From: Dehalococcoidia bacterium
GTDB taxonomy: Bacteria > Chloroflexota > Dehalococcoidia > Plut-88900
Direction of reading: 5' to 3'
DNA length: 5,097 nt
Assembly (NCBI GenBank): GCA_012270635.1
Contig: JAAXHX010000172.1
Location: forward strand, 1,228 to 6,324
The position numbers and the translations under genes were made by a program. Positions 1-5,097 of the stretch are shown piece by piece. Numbering within the stretch: position 1 is the first letter of the stretch; every line of letters begins with the position of its first letter. The notes below the pieces were generated by a model. It saw only the letters and a list, made by a program, of their open reading frames with translations, did no database searches and was not told the DNA's origin.

Positions 1-223
1 CCACCATCGCCTGCACCTCGGCGAAGTCCTGGACGTTGGCCTGGTACAGGAGCGCTTTGCGGCCCGAGGCCTCGACGTCGGCGGCGGTCTGCTCGGCGCC
101 CTGCCTGTTTCGCTGGTAGTTGACCACTATATCGGCCCCAGCTTCCGCCATGGACCGGGCTATCCCCTGGCCGATGCCCCGGGAAGCCCCCGTTATCAAT
201 GCAACCCGTCCCTCCAGTTCCAT
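1..223 (-). CDS. SDR family oxidoreductase, N-terminal part (cut by window edge)
   Basis: This is the first 74 codons of a short-chain dehydrogenase/reductase; the rest lies beyond the left edge. It opens MELEGRVALITGASRGIG, which is the first beta strand and the TGxxxGIG dinucleotide-binding loop (residues 11-18) of the Rossmann fold. A second strand with VVNY (33-36) follows, and a FabG-like helix. The start is fixed by a strong Shine-Dalgarno AGGAGG (positions 230-235) six bases upstream. Over these 74 residues about 33 match the SDR encoded just upstream (about 45%), so the two are paralogues. The catalytic Ser-Tyr-Lys lie outside the window, so activity cannot be judged. The family uses NAD(P)(H) to oxidise or reduce alcohol/carbonyl substrates; the substrate is unknown. 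The 24-bp gap to the preceding gene suggests one transcript with it. Confidence 0.9.
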   Translation of the reverse strand, partial: MELEGRVALITGASRGIGQGIARSMAEAGADIVVNYQRNRQGAEQTAADVEASGRKALLYQANVQDFAEVQAMV

Positions 224-229
224 AGTCTG

Positions 230-235
230 CCTCCT
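230..235 (-). promoter_or_regulatory. Ribosome binding site of the partial SDR gene
   Basis: The minus strand reads AGGAGG here, six bases before the ATG at 223. It is a near-perfect anti-16S match and fixes the start of the partial SDR gene. It lies inside the 24-bp gap after the TGA of the preceding SDR. Confidence 0.8.
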
Positions 236-247
236 GTCGGTCTCTCT

Positions 248-1009
248 TCAGCGGGACATGCCTCCGTCAAGATGGATCACGTGCCCCGATATGTAACCCC
301 CGTCCTCCGACGCCAGAAACGCCGAGAGCCTGGCGATGTCCTCCGGTTGGCACACCCTTCCGAAGGGGTATTCTGGGTAGACCTCCTTGATGTCGTCGAC
401 TCCCCGGGTAGCCTTCACCAGGCGCCTGCCCATCTCGGTCTCCACCAGCCCAGGGGCGATCACGTTGACCCGAACTCCGTGCTGCCGCTCGTCCTTGGCC
501 ATGGTCATGGCCAGGGTTTCGAGGCACGCTTTGGCCGTGGCGTAGGGCCCGTGGCCCGCCTCGCTCCTGAAAGGGGACGTGGACGAGATGAAGTGGACGT
601 CGCTCCGGGCCTGTTCCCTCATGCAAGGCAGCAGAGCCCTGGCGAAGTGGAGGGCCCCGAACAGGTGCACGTCTAGCACCCGGCGCATCTCCCGGGCGTC
701 GGTCTCTCCCAGGTGGTTGCCCCGGGACGCCACCCCGGCGTTGCATACCAGGATGTCCACCGCGCCGAAGAGGTCCATGACCTCCGTCACCATGCTCTCC
801 ACGGCGGCGTTGTCGGTGACGTCCGTCTTCCGGGCGAGGGCCTTCCTGCCCAAAGCATCTATCTCCGAGACCGTCGCCCTCGCCGATTCCTCGTCAGTCC
901 TGTAATTGAACGCCACGTCGGCGCCCTGCCGGGCAAACTCCAGGGCCACGGCCTTGCCGATGCCCCGGTTGCCCCCGGTCACTACGGCTGTTCTGCCTTC
1001 CAGTTTCAT
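248..1009 (-). CDS. SDR family NAD(P)-dependent oxidoreductase (FabG-like)
   Basis: This is a complete 253-residue classical SDR, the usual length for the family. Visible motifs are the cofactor loop TGGNRGIG (11-18), D63 of the adenine-pocket DV, NAG (90-92), catalytic Ser143 in ISSTS, YATAK with Tyr156 and Lys160, APG (185-187) and the C-terminal SGHVIHLDGG. The catalytic Asn of the classical tetrad appears replaced by His115 in DVHLFG; the same DVHL pattern is known in the 17-beta-hydroxysteroid dehydrogenase type 4 group, so this is probably not inactivating. FNYR after strand 2 resembles NADP(H)-preferring members (inference). The protein should be a soluble cytoplasmic oxidoreductase. 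A 3-oxoacyl-ACP reductase-like or other ketone/alcohol activity is possible, and sequence alone does not decide the substrate. It lies 31 bp after trpE and 24 bp before a paralogous SDR. A modest GGGAGA (about 1018-1023) precedes the ATG. Confidence 0.93.
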   Translation of the reverse strand: MKLEGRTAVVTGGNRGIGKAVALEFARQGADVAFNYRTDEESARATVSEIDALGRKALARKTDVTDNAAVESMVTEVMDLFGAVDILVCNAGVASRGNHLGETDAREMRRVLDVHLFGALHFARALLPCMREQARSDVHFISSTSPFRSEAGHGPYATAKACLETLAMTMAKDERQHGVRVNVIAPGLVETEMGRRLVKATRGVDDIKEVYPEYPFGRVCQPEDIARLSAFLASEDGGYISGHVIHLDGGMSR

Positions 1010-1040
1010 ACGCGGGGTCTCCCAAACGCCGGGTCAAATA

Positions 1041-2513
1041 CTACCACGACCTCGCCTCCGCCTCATCGATGGCCCTCATCAGGGCCCCGGCCTTGTGCAC
1101 CGTTTCCAGGTATTCCAGGTGGGGGACGCTGTCGGCCACTATGCCGCCCCCCGCCTGCACGTAGGCCACCCCGTCCCGGAACACCATCGTCCGGATGGTT
1201 ATGCAGGTGTCCATGTTGCCCGAGAAGCTGAAATACCCCACCGACCCCGCATAAGCGCCCCTCTTTACCGGCTCCAGCTCGGCGATTATCTCCATGGCTC
1301 TCAGCTTTGGCGCCCCCGAGACCGTACCCGCGGGAAAGCAGGACCATAGGGCATCGTAGGGGGAGATCCCGGGCCTGAGCTTGCCCTGGATGTGGGAGAC
1401 CAGGTGGATCACGTGGGAATAACGCTCTATGTCCATGAGCTGGGTCACCTGAACGGTCCCGGGCACGCTCACCCGCCCGATGTCGTTGCGGCCCAGGTCC
1501 AGGAGCATGATGTGCTCGGCCCGGTCTTTCTCGTCGGCCAGCAACTCCCTTTCCAGGGCGAGGTCCTCGTCCTCGTCCCGGCCCCGGGGCCTCGTGCCCG
1601 CTATGGGGTGGTAGTCCAGATGGCCTTCCTCCGCCCTGACCAGCACCTCCGGCGACGCCCCCACCAGCTGGAAGCCGCCCATGTTCAGGTAGAACATGTA
1701 GGGAGAGGGGTTGACTCTCCTCAGGGTCCGGTAGATGTTGAACGGGTGCACGTCGGTCTTGCGGGAGAACCTCTGGGACAGGACCGCCTGGATGATGTCG
1801 CCGGCCTGGATGTACTCCTTGGCGACGCGGACGTTGTCTTCGTGCTGCTCCTTGGTCAGATTGGATTCGATGGGGTAAGAGGGCGTCGGGCCTCCCCGGA
1901 GGGCGGTCAACGCCGGCTCTATGGGCTGGCGGAGCCGGTCCACCAGCCCGTCTATCTTCTCTGTGGCCCGATGGTAGGCGGACGAGAGGTCGCCGTCCTC
2001 CAGCCTCACGTGGGAGACCACCTTTATGCTGTGCTTTATGTGGTCGAAGACCAGGAGGGTGTCGGCGAACATGAAGAGGGCTTCGGGTATGCCCAGGGTG
2101 TCCAGGTCGGGGGACGGGATGTCTTCGTAGTGGCGCATGGCCTCGTAGGCCAGGTACCCCACCGCCCCACCGTGGAACCGGGGCAGACCCGGCACGCTCA
2201 CCACCGAATGCCTTTCGATTTCCTCTCGCACCAGGGCGAGGGGGTCCACGTCCCCGTCGGGCTGGCCTGGCCCCGTGACGAGTCGCCTGTAGGGCTCCGT
2301 CCCAATAAAGCTGTACCGCGCCATCCTCTCCCCACCCTCGACGCTTTCCAGCAGGAAAGAGTAGTCCCCGCGGGCGACTTTCAGGTAGGCCGAGACCGGG
2401 GTCTCCAGGTCGGCCTCTATCTCCCGGTAGATAGGGACCAGGGTCCCCTGGCCGGAAAGCTTTTCCAGGGCCTCCGGGCCCGGTGTATATATGTTTGTTG
2501 TTGCGCTGATCAT
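1041..2513 (-). CDS. trpE: Anthranilate synthase component I
   Basis: This enzyme converts chorismate to anthranilate, the first committed step of tryptophan synthesis, using ammonia supplied by the TrpG glutaminase subunit. The 490 residues are full length for TrpE. The N-terminal domain carries LLESVEGGERMARYSFIG (54-71), with the LLES element of the tryptophan feedback pocket. NPSPYMF (268-274) also belongs to that pocket, so the enzyme is probably Trp-inhibited. The chorismate-binding domain shows GASPEVLVR (285-293), PIAGTRPRG (303-311), LADEKDRAEHIMLLDLGRND (325-344), PAGTVSGAPK (394-403), GYFSFSGNMDT (426-436) and QAGGGIVADS (453-462). PabB and other chorismate enzymes are relatives, but LLES with NPSPYM and the Trp-specific T-box upstream favour TrpE. 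The ATG follows AAGAGGA (2521-2527), directly after the leader terminator. No trpG follows in the window; SDR genes do. Confidence 0.96.
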   Translation of the reverse strand: MISATTNIYTPGPEALEKLSGQGTLVPIYREIEADLETPVSAYLKVARGDYSFLLESVEGGERMARYSFIGTEPYRRLVTGPGQPDGDVDPLALVREEIERHSVVSVPGLPRFHGGAVGYLAYEAMRHYEDIPSPDLDTLGIPEALFMFADTLLVFDHIKHSIKVVSHVRLEDGDLSSAYHRATEKIDGLVDRLRQPIEPALTALRGGPTPSYPIESNLTKEQHEDNVRVAKEYIQAGDIIQAVLSQRFSRKTDVHPFNIYRTLRRVNPSPYMFYLNMGGFQLVGASPEVLVRAEEGHLDYHPIAGTRPRGRDEDEDLALERELLADEKDRAEHIMLLDLGRNDIGRVSVPGTVQVTQLMDIERYSHVIHLVSHIQGKLRPGISPYDALWSCFPAGTVSGAPKLRAMEIIAELEPVKRGAYAGSVGYFSFSGNMDTCITIRTMVFRDGVAYVQAGGGIVADSVPHLEYLETVHKAGALMRAIDEAEARSW

Positions 2514-2520
2514 GGCACGT

Positions 2521-2527
2521 TCCTCTT
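2521..2527 (-). promoter_or_regulatory. Ribosome binding site of trpE
   Basis: AAGAGGA on the minus strand lies seven bases before the trpE ATG at 2513 and begins four bases after the last T of the leader terminator. It is available only in transcripts that read through the terminator, as expected for transcriptional T-box control. Confidence 0.7.
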
Positions 2528-2531
2528 GGAC

Positions 2532-2565
2532 AAAAAACCCCCTCGCCCTTAGGGGCGAGGGGGTT
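2532..2565 (-). terminator. Intrinsic terminator of the trpE T-box leader
   Basis: On the minus strand AACCCCCTCGCCC (2565-2553) pairs perfectly with GGGCGAGGGGGTT (2548-2536) around the loop CTAA. The T run spans 2537-2532, so the last two stem bases are also the first two Ts. The 5' arm is shared with the antiterminator: CTCGC and CCCT (2559-2551) can instead pair with GCGAG (2570-2566) and AGGG (2581-2578). The two structures are therefore mutually exclusive, which is the switching device of a transcriptional T-box. The terminator sits 18 bp upstream of the trpE ATG. Confidence 0.95.
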
Positions 2566-2890
2566 CTCGCGGTGCCACCCTAGTTTGTACGGCCTTAGTC
2601 CCTAAACTACCCACTCCTTTCTGGCATTTCGCACACCAAGCGGGCAGGGGCTGTCCGGCCGACTACGTCTCTATCAGGTACGTCTGCGGGAAGGTCCTGC
2701 ACCCTTCCGAAAAGATACCCTGGGCTCTGGTAACGGGGCCCTCTCCGGCCAAGCCTACTCCCCCGGCTCTCTGCGGCGTTTCGGTTGGCGACTCCCGGGT
2801 CCATTCAGCCTCTGCGCTGGGGTCGGCTCTCACCTAACCCGACTCTCTGGCCCCCGCTCGAGGCTTACTACTCCCGTTCGCTGTCTTTAT
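2532..2890 (-). promoter_or_regulatory. Tryptophan T-box riboswitch (trpE leader)
   Basis: This is a complete T-box leader that senses uncharged tRNA. Stem I can be drawn from the bases: GCGA (2881-2878) with TCGC (2791-2788), CGGG (2876-2873) with CCCG (2799-2796), and AGCCT (2865-2861) with AGGCT (2811-2807). These enclose a specifier loop with AGTAGTA on the 5' side and GAATGGA on the 3' side. The specifier codon is TGG (2803-2801), for Trp. The distal part has AGAGAG (2848-2843) and GGTGAGA (2834-2828) closed by TCGG/CCGA, the conserved T-loop module. A linker hairpin GGAAGG/CCTTCC lies at 2708-2689. The T-box AGGGTGGCACCGCG spans 2581-2568. Its TGGC (2577-2574) would pair with a tRNA 3' end GCCA, agreeing with the G discriminator of bacterial tRNA-Trp. 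Binding of uncharged tRNA-Trp should favour the antiterminator and switch trpE on. The 5' end is approximate. Confidence 0.95.
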
Positions 2891-2915
2891 CATCTATGTT
2901 GCTGTGCCTTTCACC

Positions 2916-2942
2916 TTACTATCGCAACGGTCGGCTTGTCAA
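2916..2942 (-). promoter_or_regulatory. Candidate promoter of the T-box/trpE transcript
   Basis: On the minus strand a perfect -35 hexamer TTGACA lies at 2942-2937. The nearest -10-like sequence is TAGTAA (2921-2916) after a short 15-base spacer; TAAGGT (2918-2913) after 18 bases is an alternative. Either would start transcription near 2905-2910, a short distance before the base of Stem I at about 2881. This is the expected placement, and it fits between the end of the solute-binding protein gene and the leader. The -35 is convincing, the -10 is weak. Confidence 0.55.
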
Positions 2943-2968
2943 ATCGAGAAAGGGAGGCATTGCCACCG

Positions 2969-4297
2969 CTACTGGGTTGCCAGGAGGTACTGTTCATTGG
3001 CCCAGTCCAAGTTGTCGCCGAGCCAGACTTCGTCCCACAGAATGGAGTACGGGATGTTCGCCCCCGACGTCGGCAACTCGTCCCTCACCTCATCGTACTC
3101 CGGAGCATCCATGAAGGCGAACGATTTCTTGTTAATCGGGCCGTAGGTGATGAACTGGGCAATCCTCACGTTGTTCTCGGGGAATGTGGCCCAGGCTATG
3201 GCGAGGTTGACCAGTTCGTATTTCGCCGGGTTCTGCTCTTTCAGACCCTTCGCTACGGTCCAACCGCCCGTTCCCGTCATGAAACCGCACTCCCAGCATA
3301 TCCCCAGGGGGGCTCCCGTCTGTTGAGCATCGAATATCCTGCCGTTCCAGGCAGAGCACATGTCAACCTCACCCGATATCAGAAACTCGGGGCACTGAGA
3401 GCCCGTGTCCCAGTATATGACGCTGTTGCCTGCATTCTTTGTCCATTCGGCAAACCAGGCGAAGTCCTCTTCCATCTGCTCCCGGGAGGGCGTGGCGACC
3501 TCTCGCTTTCCTTCCGGGGTGTCCAGCAGTTCGGGATTTCGAGCCAGTCGCTGGATCTGGATTTGCCCTCCGTAGGAGACCTCGTTCCGCAGAGAGCGAC
3601 GGCCTGGGAAATTCTCCAGGTCGAAAAAGTCGGCCCAAGTCTTGGGGCCTGTGTCGCCGGGGTATACGTCCGTGTCGTAAGCAAGAACGGTGGACCAGGT
3701 GATTCCGCCTCCCGCTATGTAGGGACCGGGGGCTCTGACGATGTCCAGCAGGTCCCTGGCGTCCACGATAGTCGGATCGTATTCACCCAGACTATCCGTC
3801 TTCAGCAGGGCTGCGACTTGGTCGGTACCCAAGTCTATGATGTCCCAGGCGATGTTGCCGGTCTCGGCCTGAGTCCGCACCCTGGCTACGCCCGGCCCTG
3901 GGCTCTCCTCCACGATGCCCAAGCCGAACTTCTCCCTTAGTGGGTCCAGCCAGGCCCGCCTAACGGCTGCCTGGAATGCTCCGCCCTCTGAGATGAACGT
4001 AAAGCTCTCCCCCCGACGCGTCTCCAGCTCTGCCTCTATCTCCTCCAGGGTCGCGGGATTCTCCGGCGTCCATTCAGAAAGGGGCCTGATGGTTGTTTCC
4101 GGGGTGTCGGGTTCGGAAGGCGGAGTTGTTGCCGTGGGCTGGGGCGCGGTGGTCGGCTCACCGGGGGCCGGCGTGGCGGTGGCAGCCGCTCCGCATCCGG
4201 CGGCGGCCAACACCAAGACCAGGAGTATGGTTAGGAAACCCAGGACAGTTCTTCGTGACTTTACCCTTCTGACCGCTCTTCTTGCTTCATCTCTCAT
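2969..4297 (-). CDS. ABC transporter substrate-binding lipoprotein, PotD-like (extracellular solute-binding family 1)
   Basis: This is a complete 442-residue binding protein. Residues 1-35 form a lipoprotein signal peptide: an Arg-rich start, a hydrophobic core (about 18-33) and AAGC with Cys35 as the likely lipidation site. SRRTVLG (14-20) resembles a twin-arginine motif, so Tat export is possible. A Thr/Pro/Ala-rich linker (about 36-68) tethers the mature domain. The binding domain begins near 97 (ESFTFISEGGAFQAAV), with WDIIDLG (151-157), then TWADFFDLENFPGRRSL (220-236), as in spermidine/putrescine (PotD) and iron(III) (AfuA) binding proteins, and SGEVDMCSAWNGRI (308-321). Cys302, 314, 334 and 337 may form disulfides. 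The family delivers a small solute to a membrane permease; a polyamine or similar ligand is only a guess. No permease or ATPase gene is adjacent. An upstream paralogue is about 70% identical in the C-terminal region. AGGAGG lies seven bases before the ATG. Confidence 0.88.
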   Translation of the reverse strand: MRDEARRAVRRVKSRRTVLGFLTILLVLVLAAAGCGAAATATPAPGEPTTAPQPTATTPPSEPDTPETTIRPLSEWTPENPATLEEIEAELETRRGESFTFISEGGAFQAAVRRAWLDPLREKFGLGIVEESPGPGVARVRTQAETGNIAWDIIDLGTDQVAALLKTDSLGEYDPTIVDARDLLDIVRAPGPYIAGGGITWSTVLAYDTDVYPGDTGPKTWADFFDLENFPGRRSLRNEVSYGGQIQIQRLARNPELLDTPEGKREVATPSREQMEEDFAWFAEWTKNAGNSVIYWDTGSQCPEFLISGEVDMCSAWNGRIFDAQQTGAPLGICWECGFMTGTGGWTVAKGLKEQNPAKYELVNLAIAWATFPENNVRIAQFITYGPINKKSFAFMDAPEYDEVRDELPTSGANIPYSILWDEVWLGDNLDWANEQYLLATQ

Positions 4298-4304
4298 TCG
4301 ACTC

Positions 4305-4310
4305 CCTCCT
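4305..4310 (-). promoter_or_regulatory. Ribosome binding site of the complete solute-binding protein
   Basis: The minus strand reads AGGAGG followed by GAGTCGA and the ATG at 4297, a strong Shine-Dalgarno at seven-base spacing. It supports the chosen start, which also gives a proper Arg-rich signal-peptide N-terminus. Confidence 0.75.
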
Positions 4311-4565
4311 CACCTGACCGAAAGCCGGCCTCCCGTGCTCACGGTCCCTGGCTACTCTCCACCGACCGACAGACCTCCATACACTGCCCTCCTCTCCCCG
4401 AAATGAAGCGTCACCCATCCCGCCCTGCGTCCCCACAGTCCCCGGGTCTGGTTTTAGAAATCGTCTATGCTTCCAGGCAGTTTGCCTTTTCTTGATTACA
4501 CTCCTGGCCGCACCTGCTATGCCCTCGGGAGTGAGGTTCCGCCTTGATCACCCAGGGCTGGGGGC

Positions 4566-4597
4566 CTTCCCATGACGGAGCGACCCATCATGGGAAG
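4566..4597 (-). repeat. Inverted repeat / hairpin downstream of the partial binding-protein gene
   Basis: CTTCCCATGA (4566-4575) and TCATGGGAAG (4588-4597) form a perfect 10-bp stem with a 12-base loop. It lies about 40 bp after the stop codon of the partial solute-binding protein, where a transcript end would be expected. No T run follows on either strand, so it is not a standard intrinsic terminator. It may be an atypical terminator or a 3' mRNA-stabilising hairpin. Confidence 0.6.
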
Positions 4598-4607
4598 CCT
4601 ACGGCTG

Positions 4608-4621
4608 GAGGCTGCAGCCTC
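4608..4621. repeat. 14-bp perfect palindrome
   Basis: GAGGCTGCAGCCTC reads the same on both strands and lies about 20 bp after the stop of the partial binding-protein gene, next to the 10-bp inverted repeat. With no loop it is a poor RNA hairpin but a possible dimeric protein-binding site; it could also be part of the same 3'-end structure. The function is unknown. Confidence 0.45.
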
Positions 4622-4639
4622 TAGCTCGACCTGCACCCG

Positions 4640-5097
4640 CTACTGGGTTGCCAGTATGTACTGTTCCTCGGCCCACGCTATGTTCTCTGCGAGCCAGGCC
4701 TCGTTGAAGAAAACGGAGTACGAGATGTTGGACGCCGATGTCGGCAATTCGTCCCGGACTTCATCGTAGGCCGGGTCATCCATGAACGCCAGCGATTTTA
4801 CGTTGGCGGGCCCGTAGGTGATGTACTGGGATATTCTTGCGTTGTTTTCCGGAAACGAGGCCCAGGCTATGACGAGGTTGGCCAGCTCGTACGTCTCGGG
4901 GTCCTGCTCTTTGAGGTGCTTGACTATGCCCCATCCGCTCGTACCGGTCATGAAGCCGCACTCCCAGCAGATTGCCAGCGGTTCGCCCTGCTGTTGGGCG
5001 TCGAATATCCTGCCGTTCCAGGTGGTGCACATCTTTACTTCACCGGCTAGCAGCAACTCGGGGCACTGGGACCCGGTCTGCCAGTAGATGATGTCGC
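4640..5097 (-). CDS. ABC transporter substrate-binding protein, C-terminal part (cut by window edge)
   Basis: The frame is open from the right edge (first full codon at 5095-5093, Asp) to a TAG at 4640, giving 152 visible codons counting the partial one; the N-terminus with any signal peptide lies outside. The visible part aligns without gaps to residues 292-442 of the neighbouring complete binding protein, with about 106 of 151 residues identical (70%). Shared elements include YW.TGSQCPE, the ICWECGFMTGT block, the YDEVRDELPTS block and the final ILATQ/LLATQ. All four cysteines of the neighbour's domain are conserved. It is therefore a paralogue from a tandem duplication, probably also a lipid-anchored solute receptor. 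An internal TTG at 5056 is not the real start, because homology continues upstream of it. Differences are mostly conservative, which suggests a functional gene. Confidence 0.88.
   Translation of the reverse strand, partial: DIIYWQTGSQCPELLLAGEVKMCTTWNGRIFDAQQQGEPLAICWECGFMTGTSGWGIVKHLKEQDPETYELANLVIAWASFPENNARISQYITYGPANVKSLAFMDDPAYDEVRDELPTSASNISYSVFFNEAWLAENIAWAEEQYILATQ

Larger units (their letters stand above)
4298..4639 (-). other. Intergenic region between the two solute-binding protein genes
   Basis: This gap of about 340 bp holds no convincing gene. The half next to the upstream gene has two inverted repeats (listed separately). The middle is A/T-richer (about 4451-4500) and could hold the promoter of the downstream gene: TGTAAT at 4500-4495 resembles a -10, and TCTAAA at 4458-4453 lies 16 bases after CTGCCT, but neither has a good -35. 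A small inverted repeat AGGCA-AAC-TGCCT (4487-4475) lies between them and could be an operator. The remaining stretch down to the ribosome binding site is G-rich on the minus strand, with no further element I can name. Confidence 0.5.

Noticed and set aside
1392..2552. Long plus-strand open frame (386 codons) opposite trpE
   Set aside because: It is antisense to a clear, full-length trpE, it runs through the T-box terminator, and its Val/Gly/His/Gln-rich translation shows no family motif. It is a shadow of high-GC codon use.
2607..2804. Small minus-strand open frame (65 codons) upstream of trpE, a possible leader peptide
   Set aside because: It lies inside the T-box RNA, begins at the specifier region (the UGG codon context) and has no Trp-codon cluster or ribosome binding site. 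Control here is by tRNA binding, not by leader-peptide attenuation.
2936..3940. Plus-strand open frame (334 codons) opposite the solute-binding protein gene
   Set aside because: The minus-strand frame carries a lipoprotein signal, conserved domain motifs and a 70% identical paralogue. The plus-strand frame has no recognisable domain.
4361..4371. Short GACC repeat run (accgaccgaca)
   Set aside because: It has only two to three units of four bases, too short to distinguish from chance in G+C-rich DNA.
4475..4490. AGGCAGTTTGCCT followed by TTT on the plus strand as a terminator
   Set aside because: The stem is only 5 bp, and no plus-strand gene exists that would need a terminator. It is mentioned only as a possible operator.
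4519..4593. Short minus-strand ATG frame of about 24 codons in the intergenic gap
   Set aside because: There is no Shine-Dalgarno, it begins inside the 10-bp inverted repeat, and its composition is Pro/Gly/Arg-rich as expected by chance.

Overview
The window is about 60% G+C by eye, and every gene I can support lies on the minus strand. The T-box leader, the TrpE, and the lipoprotein binding proteins with a Thr/Pro-rich linker after the lipobox together suggest a bacterium of the Chloroflexota (for example a Dehalococcoidia/SAR202-type lineage). That is inference from style, not a taxonomic proof.

Read in the direction of transcription (right to left): (1) 5097-4640 holds the C-terminal part of an ABC-transporter solute-binding protein, cut by the window edge. 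(2) 4639-4298 is a gap of about 340 bp with two inverted repeats and only weak promoter candidates. (3) 4297-2969 is a complete second solute-binding lipoprotein, about 70% identical to the first over the 151 residues that can be compared. (4) 2968-2514 holds a promoter candidate and a full T-box riboswitch with Stem I, a UGG specifier codon, the AGGGTGGCACCGCG T-box sequence and an intrinsic terminator. (5) 2513-1041 is trpE, anthranilate synthase component I. (6) 1009-248 is a complete short-chain dehydrogenase/reductase (SDR). (7) 223-1 is the N-terminal part of a second SDR.

The best-supported regulatory story is tryptophan control. Uncharged tRNA-Trp should pair with the UGG specifier and, through its 3' end, with the UGGC of the T-box bulge. 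This stabilises the antiterminator and lets transcription run into trpE. The two SDR genes follow after 31 and 24 bp with no visible terminator, so they are probably in the same transcript. No trpG, trpD or other trp gene is visible, and no permease or ATPase accompanies the two binding proteins; either could lie outside the window.

I see no CRISPR array, tRNA, rRNA, insertion sequence or phage gene. No entirely new system is evident. The points most worth a second look are the trpE-SDR-SDR arrangement under a Trp T-box, the tandem binding-protein pair with conserved cysteines, and the hairpin-bearing gap between them.
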